From positions 992,001-1,056,000 of the forward strand of contig NZ_CP054150.1 in the NCBI RefSeq assembly GCF_021310995.1: a stretch of DNA of 64,000 bases, given 5' to 3'. The position numbers and the translations under genes are program-made. The stretch comes from Agrobacterium vaccinii. GTDB lineage: Bacteria; Pseudomonadota; Alphaproteobacteria; Rhizobiales; Rhizobiaceae. Shown one piece after another: positions 55,521-64,000 of the stretch. The notes beneath the pieces are model-generated. The model did not search any database. It worked only from the letters and a program-made list of their open reading frames with translations, and was not told where the DNA came from. Position 1 is the stretch's first letter, and every line of letters starts with the position of its first letter.

Positions 55521-56414
55521 ATGGCAAAGCGCATTCTGTTCACAGGCGGCTCTGGCAAGGCTGGCAAGCACGTCGTGCCGTGGTTGGTCGCTAAGGGATA
55601 TGAGGTTCACAATCTCGATCTCGTCCCGCTCGATAGCCCGGGTGTTACGAACTTGATTGTCGATGTCACCGACAGTGGACAAGTGTTCAATGCGCTGTCC
55701 ATGCATCGCGATTTTCCTGATCTGGAGACGGGTAGGGGCGTTCAGCCCTATGATGCCGTGGTGCATTTCGCCGCCATTCCGCGCATCCTCATCAAGCCTG
55801 ACAATGAGACATTCCGCGTCAATACCATGGGCACTTATAATGTCATCGAGGCGGCAGTGAAGCTCGGCGTGCGCAAGATCATCGTCGCGTCTTCTGAAAC
55901 CACCTATGGCATTTGCTTTGCCGAAGGACACCGCGATTTCCACCAGTTCCCGCTGGAGGAAGATTATGATGTCGATCCGATGGATTCCTACGGCCTGTCC
56001 AAGGTCGTCAACGAAAAGACGGCGCGCGCATTTGCGGAACGCTACGGCGCAGATATCTATGCCCTTCGAATCGGCAATGTCATCGAGCCGCATGAATACG
56101 ACAAATTTCCTGCCTTCTTTGCCGACCCGGAAACGCGCAAGCGCAATGCCTGGAATTACATCGATGCCCGCGATCTTGGGCAAATATGCCATTTGTGCAT
56201 CGAGAAAGACGGTCTGGGTTTCCAGGTCTTCAACGCCGCGAACGACACCGCGACGGCCAATGTGCCCAGCAAGGAACTTGCTTCGCGCTTTTTCCCAAAT
56301 GTGCCGTTCACGCGCGACATTGGCGAGCATGAAGGTCTCTATTCCAACCGCAAAATCCGGGAGGTCCTGGGTTTCAAGGAGGAGCACGATTGGCGCAAAT
56401 ATGTGAAAGCGTGA
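55521..56414 (+). CDS. NAD-dependent epimerase/dehydratase family protein
   Basis: 297-residue extended SDR. The Rossmann motif is LFTGGSGKAGKHVV at the N-terminus, the active site YGLSK (Tyr-x3-Lys) lies in DSYGLSKVVNEKTAR, and a Ser-Ser-x-Thr stretch (IVASSETTYG) supplies the catalytic serine/threonine. Related enzymes act on nucleotide sugars or uronates; the substrate is unknown. A strong GGAGGAGAAAATC site precedes ATG 55521. It separates tuf from tRNA-Trp, where most relatives have only the tRNA. Confidence 0.88.
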   Translation: MAKRILFTGGSGKAGKHVVPWLVAKGYEVHNLDLVPLDSPGVTNLIVDVTDSGQVFNALSMHRDFPDLETGRGVQPYDAVVHFAAIPRILIKPDNETFRVNTMGTYNVIEAAVKLGVRKIIVASSETTYGICFAEGHRDFHQFPLEEDYDVDPMDSYGLSKVVNEKTARAFAERYGADIYALRIGNVIEPHEYDKFPAFFADPETRKRNAWNYIDARDLGQICHLCIEKDGLGFQVFNAANDTATANVPSKELASRFFPNVPFTRDIGEHEGLYSNRKIREVLGFKEEHDWRKYVKA

Positions 56415-56542
56415 GATAAAGGGAATTCGAGGGAGTGGCGTTGGAAAAAATGAAAAACACCCTTGCCATTCTTTTCCGGGCACTTTAAAGAGCGGCATAC
56501 CGACTTGGGGGACACGCTTTATGTCTCTGGTGTCGGTGTCGT

Positions 56543-56618
<76 letters not shown>

Positions 56619-56693
56619 TTTCTCATCAGCAAGCGCGTGGCATCGCTGCATGGCAGATGAGGTGCCGGTTTACCGGTGAAATTCGCCGAATGT

Positions 56694-56721
56694 CGATTTG
56701 CCCTTGTTAAAAGGGGAATCG
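56694..56721 (+). other. hairpin in the tRNA-Trp/secE spacer
   Basis: CGATT / AATCG and CCCTT / AAGGG pair around a short loop. It may be a processing site that separates the tRNA from the secE message. There is no T-run behind it. Confidence 0.35.
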
Positions 56722-56803
56722 GCGTTTATGTAGGTCAAAACAGACACGCGGTGTGTGGGGCTGATTAATTCGGCTTTACGCGCCGTAATTGCGTGGGCAG
56801 TCA

Positions 56804-57004
56804 ATGGCATCCAAAACCAATCCGTTTACGTTTCTGCAGCAGGTTCGCGCCGAAGCGTCGAAGATCACTTGGCCGTCGCGCCGCGAGACCATGATTTCAA
56901 CGGCGATGGTGCTGGTGATGGTCATCTTCGCGGCACTGTTCTTCTTTGCGGCTGACCAGCTCATCGGCTGGTTGCTCAGTCTCGTTCTGAGCGTCGGCCG
57001 ATAA
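56804..57004 (+). CDS. secE: preprotein translocase subunit SecE
   Basis: 66-residue single-pass form of SecE, normal for Alphaproteobacteria. The amphipathic N-terminal helix (QQVRAEASKITWPSRRETM) lies on the membrane surface, and one transmembrane helix follows. SecE stabilises SecY in the SecYEG channel. It lies 21 bases before nusG, the universal arrangement. Confidence 0.95.
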   Translation: MASKTNPFTFLQQVRAEASKITWPSRRETMISTAMVLVMVIFAALFFFAADQLIGWLLSLVLSVGR

Positions 57005-57025
57005 TAGAGTGAGCGGAGAGTAAAG

Positions 57026-57556
57026 ATGGCAGCGCGTTGGTATATCGTCCAGGCATATTCGAACTTCGAAAAGAAGGTCGCCGAGTCGATTGAAGAAAAG
57101 GTCCGTCAGAAGGGCCTCGATCATCTATTCGAGAAAATCCTCGTGCCGACCGAAAAGGTTGTCGAGGTGCGTCGCGGTCGCAAGGTCGATAGCGAGCGTA
57201 AGTTCTTTCCGGGTTACGTGCTGGTTCGCGCCAACCTGACGGATGAGGCCTATCACCTCATCAAGAACACGCCCAAAGTCACGGGCTTCCTGGGTTCGGA
57301 TAACAAGCCTGTTCCGATCCCTGATTCTGAAGCCGACCGCATTTTGGGTCAGGTTCAGGAAGGTGTCGAACGTCCGAAGTCTTCGGTTTCGTTCGAGATC
57401 GGCGAGCAGGTTCGCGTTTCCGATGGTCCTTTCGCGTCGTTCAACGGCGTCGTTCAGGATGTCGACGAAGAGCGGTCGCGCCTCAAGGTGGAAGTTTCCA
57501 TCTTCGGTCGCGCTACCCCCGTCGAGCTGGAATATGCGCAGGTCGAAAAGGTCTGA
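57026..57556 (+). CDS. nusG: transcription termination/antitermination factor NusG
   Basis: 176-residue NusG with the NGN domain (RWYIVQAYSNFEKKVAESIEE, GYVLVRANLTDEAYHLIKNTPKVTGFLG) that binds RNA polymerase and a C-terminal KOW domain (FEIGEQVRVSDGPFASFNGVV) that contacts Rho or S10. An RBS GAGCGGAGAG precedes the ATG. It is followed by a 216-bp spacer before rplK. Confidence 0.97.
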   Translation: MAARWYIVQAYSNFEKKVAESIEEKVRQKGLDHLFEKILVPTEKVVEVRRGRKVDSERKFFPGYVLVRANLTDEAYHLIKNTPKVTGFLGSDNKPVPIPDSEADRILGQVQEGVERPKSSVSFEIGEQVRVSDGPFASFNGVVQDVDEERSRLKVEVSIFGRATPVELEYAQVEKV

Positions 57557-57772
57557 CGATATCATGAAGGGCGCTAAGGCGCTCTTCAACCAATACATCA
57601 GCAAGCGTGAGCAAGTGATTGTTCTGCCCTGATGTGGATGCGACTGATGTCGCATAACGCGTGGAAGATCGCTGGCTCTTAGCCGGGGCAGGGATCGCAC
57701 CACGCAACCGCAGCCGCCGATTATATCGGCATGGGAGCCGGGCAACCGGTTCGATTTGAAAGGCAGAGAGAT
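57557..57772 (+). promoter_or_regulatory. nusG-rplK spacer, probable leader of the rplKA transcript
   Basis: Directly after nusG, GAAGGGCGC / GGCGCTCTTC can pair as a short hairpin, perhaps a partial terminator. The remaining 190 bases have no gene and probably contain the rplKA promoter and the L1 autoregulatory site; I cannot place either exactly. Confidence 0.4.
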
Positions 57773-58204
57773 ATGGCTAAGAAAGTTGCAGGCCAGCTCA
57801 AGCTTCAGGTCAAGGCAGGATCGGCAAACCCGTCCCCGCCAATCGGCCCGGCGCTTGGTCAGCGTGGCATTAACATCATGGAATTCTGCAAGGCGTTCAA
57901 CGCCGCTACGCAGGAAATGGAAAAGGGTATGCCGATCCCGGTCGTCATCACCTATTACCAGGACAAGTCCTTCACGTTTGCTATGAAGCAGCCGCCAATG
58001 ACCTATTGGCTGAAGAAGGAAGCAAAGATCACCTCCGGTTCCAAGACACCTGGTAAGGGTGCCAAGGTCGGCTCGATCACCAAGGCTCAGGTCAGAACTA
58101 TTGCCGAAGGCAAAATGAAGGACCTGAATGCAGCCAACATCGAAGGCGCAATGGCAATGGTTGAGGGCTCTGCCCGCGCCATGGGCCTGGAAGTGGTAGG
58201 TTGA
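57773..58204 (+). CDS. rplK: 50S ribosomal protein L11
   Basis: 143-residue L11, which binds the GTPase centre of 23S rRNA. N-terminal [36 protein letters not shown] and the C-terminal rRNA-binding [19 protein letters not shown] are canonical. ATG 57773 follows GGCAGAGAG. It lies two bases before rplA. Confidence 0.98.
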   Translation: MAKKVAGQLKLQVKAGSANPSPPIGPALGQRGINIMEFCKAFNAATQEMEKGMPIPVVITYYQDKSFTFAMKQPPMTYWLKKEAKITSGSKTPGKGAKVGSITKAQVRTIAEGKMKDLNAANIEGAMAMVEGSARAMGLEVVG

Positions 58205-58206
58205 TC

Positions 58207-58902
58207 ATGGCAAAGCTTGCAAAGCGCGTACAGAAGATCCGCGAAGGCGTTGATCCAAAGACACTTTACGTCCTGACCGACGCCATTTCGATGGTTAAGG
58301 AACGGGCTGTCGCCAAGTTCGACGAAACCGTTGAAGTTTCCATGAACCTCGGTGTTGACCCACGTCACGCTGACCAGATGGTTCGCGGCGTTGTCAATCT
58401 GCCAAACGGCACAGGCCGTGACGTTCGCGTTGCTGTCTTCGCTCGTGGCGCCAAGGCTGATGAAGCCAAGGCTGCCGGTGCAGACATCGTTGGTGCAGAA
58501 GACCTGCTGGAAATCGTTCAGGGCGGCAAGATCGACTTCGATCGCGTCATCGCCACACCTGACATGATGCCACTCGTCGGTCGCCTCGGTAAGGTTCTCG
58601 GCCCACGCGGCATGATGCCGAACCCCAAGGTCGGTACGGTTACGATGGACGTTGCTGGAGCTGTGAAGGCTTCCAAGGGCGGCGCTGTTGAATTCCGCGT
58701 CGAAAAGGCCGGTATCGTTCATGCTGGCATCGGTAAGGCTTCCTTCGATGCCAAGGCGCTCGAAGAAAACATCAAGGCTTTCGCTGACGCCGTCATCAAA
58801 GCAAAGCCAGCCGGTGCGAAGGGCAACTACGTCAAGCGCGTAGCGATCTCCTCGACCATGGGTCCAGGCGTTCGCATCGAGCCTTCGTCGGTCACTGCAT
58901 AA
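58207..58902 (+). CDS. rplA: 50S ribosomal protein L1
   Basis: 231-residue L1, which forms the mobile stalk near the E site and in other bacteria represses its own operon by binding the leader. [40 protein letters not shown] and [20 protein letters not shown] are typical. ATG 58207 follows the rplK stop within two bases. Confidence 0.98.
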   Translation: MAKLAKRVQKIREGVDPKTLYVLTDAISMVKERAVAKFDETVEVSMNLGVDPRHADQMVRGVVNLPNGTGRDVRVAVFARGAKADEAKAAGADIVGAEDLLEIVQGGKIDFDRVIATPDMMPLVGRLGKVLGPRGMMPNPKVGTVTMDVAGAVKASKGGAVEFRVEKAGIVHAGIGKASFDAKALEENIKAFADAVIKAKPAGAKGNYVKRVAISSTMGPGVRIEPSSVTA

Positions 58903-59258
58903 TCATTCGCCGCGCTTCTCAGGAGGCGCGGCACTTCAGATTTCCGGCTCGCAAGGGCCGGGAATTTCCAGGGCAACCTGGAACTCCTGTCCGAGATTGT
59001 AGGCGGCTCATTTCCTCCGGGATTTAAGCCTTAATCATTCAGCCTGCATGAGACGGGTAAGGCCCGGATTTTCGCATCCAAGGATGCTTAATAATCCGGT
59101 TCGAACCTGATGTGCCTGTGCCTGAAGCCGTTTGCGGCGACAGAGCGGGGGACAGGATCCTCAAGCGTCGCTTGAGATTTTGGCAACAAGGTCTCTTGAG
59201 GCAAAGGCAAACCCGATGGGTGCACATGTCATGTGCAGTCATCTACTGGAGACAGACA
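58903..59258 (+). promoter_or_regulatory. rplJ (L10) leader region with several hairpins
   Basis: 356 bases with no gene. Visible structures: GCCGCGC / GCGCGGC right after rplA; a two-storey hairpin at 59064-59099 (CCGGATT / AATCCGG outside, GCATCC / GGATGC inside, with an asymmetric internal loop); CTCAAGC / GCTTGAG near 59160, whose left arm can instead pair with CTTGAGG near 59193; and TGCACAT / ATGTGCA at 59220-59236, flanked by GATG / CATC, just before the ribosome-binding site. This is where the L10(L12)4 complex binds to control translation in other bacteria. Confidence 0.7.
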
Positions 59259-59777
59259 GTGGAAAGAGCGGAAAAACGCGAATTCGTCACGGAGCTGAAC
59301 GAAGTCTTCAAGGCTTCCGGTTCAGTTGTCGTGGCCCACTATGCTGGTGTCACAGTTGCGCAGATGAACGATTTTCGTTCGAAAATGCGTGCTGCTGGCG
59401 GCACCGTCAAGGTCGCGAAAAACCGCCTGGCCAAGATCGCTCTTCAGGGTACGGAGTCGGAAGGGATCATCGATCTCTTCAAGGGACAGACGCTGATTGC
59501 ATACAGCACTGACCCTATGATTGCTCCGAAAGTCGTCATGGACTTCGCAAAGACCAACGATAAAGTCGTTGTTCTCGGCGGAGCCATGGGTGCAACCACG
59601 CTCAACGCCGAAGCAGTCAAGTCGCTTGCGACCCTGCCTTCGCTGGACGAGCTGCGTGCAAAGCTGCTGGGCCTGTTTGCGGCTCCTGCAACGCGCGTCG
59701 CTACGGTTGTCGCAGCACCTGCAAGCCAGCTTGCACGCGTGTTCTCGGCTTACTCAAAGAAGGACGAAGCCGCTTAA
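59259..59777 (+). CDS. rplJ: 50S ribosomal protein L10
   Basis: 172-residue L10, the base of the stalk that carries L7/L12 dimers. The start is GTG at 59259, preceded by CTGGAGACAGAC, giving [17 protein letters not shown]. The rRNA-binding N-terminal domain includes [15 protein letters not shown], and the C-terminal helix ([12 protein letters not shown]) binds L12. Longer readings upstream of the GTG lie in the leader and are rejected. Followed by rplL. Confidence 0.96.
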   Translation: MERAEKREFVTELNEVFKASGSVVVAHYAGVTVAQMNDFRSKMRAAGGTVKVAKNRLAKIALQGTESEGIIDLFKGQTLIAYSTDPMIAPKVVMDFAKTNDKVVVLGGAMGATTLNAEAVKSLATLPSLDELRAKLLGLFAAPATRVATVVAAPASQLARVFSAYSKKDEAA

Positions 59778-59835
59778 GGCGGTTTTTCGCTGTAAATATT
59801 CAAACCGGTTCGAACCGAATTAAAGGAACTATGAC

Positions 59836-60210
59836 ATGGCTGATCTCGCAAAGATCGTTGACGACCTCTCCGCTCTGACAGTTTTGGAAGCTGCTGAGCT
59901 TTCCAAGCTTCTCGAAGAAAAGTGGGGCGTTTCCGCTGCTGCTCCTGTAGCAGTTGCTGCTGCCGGCGGCGCTGCTGCAGCTCCTGCTGAAGAAGAAAAG
60001 ACTGAATTCGACGTCGTTCTCGTTGACGCTGGCGCCAACAAGATCAACGTCATCAAGGAAGTCCGCGCTATCACAGGTCTCGGCCTGAAGGAAGCTAAGG
60101 ACCTCGTTGAAGGCGCTCCTAAGGCTGTCAAGGAAGCCGTTTCCAAGGCTGAAGCTGCAGACCTCAAGAAGAAGCTTGAAGACGCAGGCGCCAAGGTTGA
60201 CGTTAAGTAA
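59836..60210 (+). CDS. rplL: 50S ribosomal protein L7/L12
   Basis: 124-residue L7/L12. An N-terminal dimerisation domain, an Ala-rich hinge ([20 protein letters not shown], residues 34-53), and the C-terminal factor-binding domain ([32 protein letters not shown]). It recruits EF-Tu and EF-G to the ribosome. The gene lies 58 bases after rplJ and is followed by two hairpins before rpoB. Confidence 0.98.
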   Translation: MADLAKIVDDLSALTVLEAAELSKLLEEKWGVSAAAPVAVAAAGGAAAAPAEEEKTEFDVVLVDAGANKINVIKEVRAITGLGLKEAKDLVEGAPKAVKEAVSKAEAADLKKKLEDAGAKVDVK

Positions 60211-60223
60211 TCTTGGAATGTTC

Positions 60224-60249
60224 GGGAGGCGGCGTTCGCGCCGTCTCCT
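60224..60249 (+). terminator. rplL-rpoB attenuator hairpin
   Basis: An 11-bp stem GGGAGGCGGCG / CGCCGTCTCCT (two G-T pairs) with a TTCG tetraloop, followed by only a scattered T-tract (GTCTTCATTTC). It suits a partial terminator that lowers transcription into rpoB. Confidence 0.6.
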
Positions 60250-60270
60250 GTCTTCATTTCTACTGGACTT

Positions 60271-60308
60271 ATTACCCAAAAGCCGCGTGAAAATGGCTTT
60301 TGGGTAAT
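60271..60308 (+). other. long hairpin, probable RNase III processing site before rpoB
   Basis: A 14-bp perfect stem (ATTACCCAAAAGCC / GGCTTTTGGGTAAT) with a 10-base loop. In E. coli an RNase III cut lies between rplL and rpoB; the same function here is inferred from position and stem length. Confidence 0.55.
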
Positions 60309-60469
60309 GGGTTCTTCAAGAGAATGGTTTCGAACCGCGCTGTACAGGCAATCCGGCCTTACAATTCGGGACGTGAAACGAGATTGAAGATACTCATTGG
60401 ATTGACGGGATCGACTGGCCAGCGGTTCCCGTCCGTTGCAGGCCCGGATGCAATTTTAAAGGAGCGACG

Positions 60470-64000
<3,531 letters not shown>

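Overview
The window looks like chromosomal DNA of an alphaproteobacterium of the family Rhizobiaceae, most like Agrobacterium or Rhizobium. The evidence is a fairly high GC content, rhizobial protein families (HdaA, a RopB/Omp25-type barrel, an extended UvrB), intergenic palindromic repeats of a rhizobial style, and Pho boxes of the CTGTCAT type. Most of it is conserved core genome. This assignment comes from reading proteins and motifs, with no database search.

Layout. 1-9.4 kb: a partial glutathione transferase, ndk, a 57-bp perfect inverted repeat, a small lipoprotein/CGNR pair, a LivH-type permease, then a minus-strand chain SDR-uvrC-pgsA-moaD-moaE with 1-4 bp overlaps at three of its four junctions, an outer-membrane barrel and a second glutathione transferase. 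9.4-18 kb: RNase T2, a flippase-like membrane protein, rlmJ, a molybdopterin oxidoreductase, two tandem NudK-type Nudix hydrolases, a ParDE toxin-antitoxin pair and purMN. 18-31 kb: an AI-2E family permease, hdaA, ppk-ppx, a phytase-like secreted protein, a membrane adenylate cyclase, rnd, aspS and a secreted protein of unknown function. Both ppk-ppx and the phytase-like gene have what read as Pho boxes, so this stretch appears to hold a small phosphate-starvation group.

31-38.6 kb is the most variable part: parC, an IS630-type element that has split a palindromic repeat, a PRC-barrel protein, then a visibly AT-richer two-gene cassette (unknown 211-aa protein plus XRE-ImmA/IrrE metalloprotease regulator) with its own strong promoter, and an esterase. 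The cassette is the best candidate here for an undescribed system. 38.8-51.7 kb: uvrB with a long tail into which palindromic repeats appear to have been absorbed, small membrane and secreted proteins, a GNAT acetyltransferase, an Lrp/transporter divergent pair, a PepSY/DUF2946 pair, a DUF1800/DUF1501 pair, a thioesterase and rlmB.

52-64 kb is the translation/transcription core: tRNA-Tyr, tRNA-Gly, [PAS protein, 39-aa membrane peptide, TerC], tuf, [NAD-dependent epimerase], tRNA-Trp, secE, nusG, rplKA, rplJL and rpoB, which runs off the end. The order recalls the tyrU-glyT-tufB-secE-nusG-rpl-rpo arrangement of other proteobacteria, with non-translation genes inserted. Leader hairpins before rplJ and between rplL and rpoB are visible.
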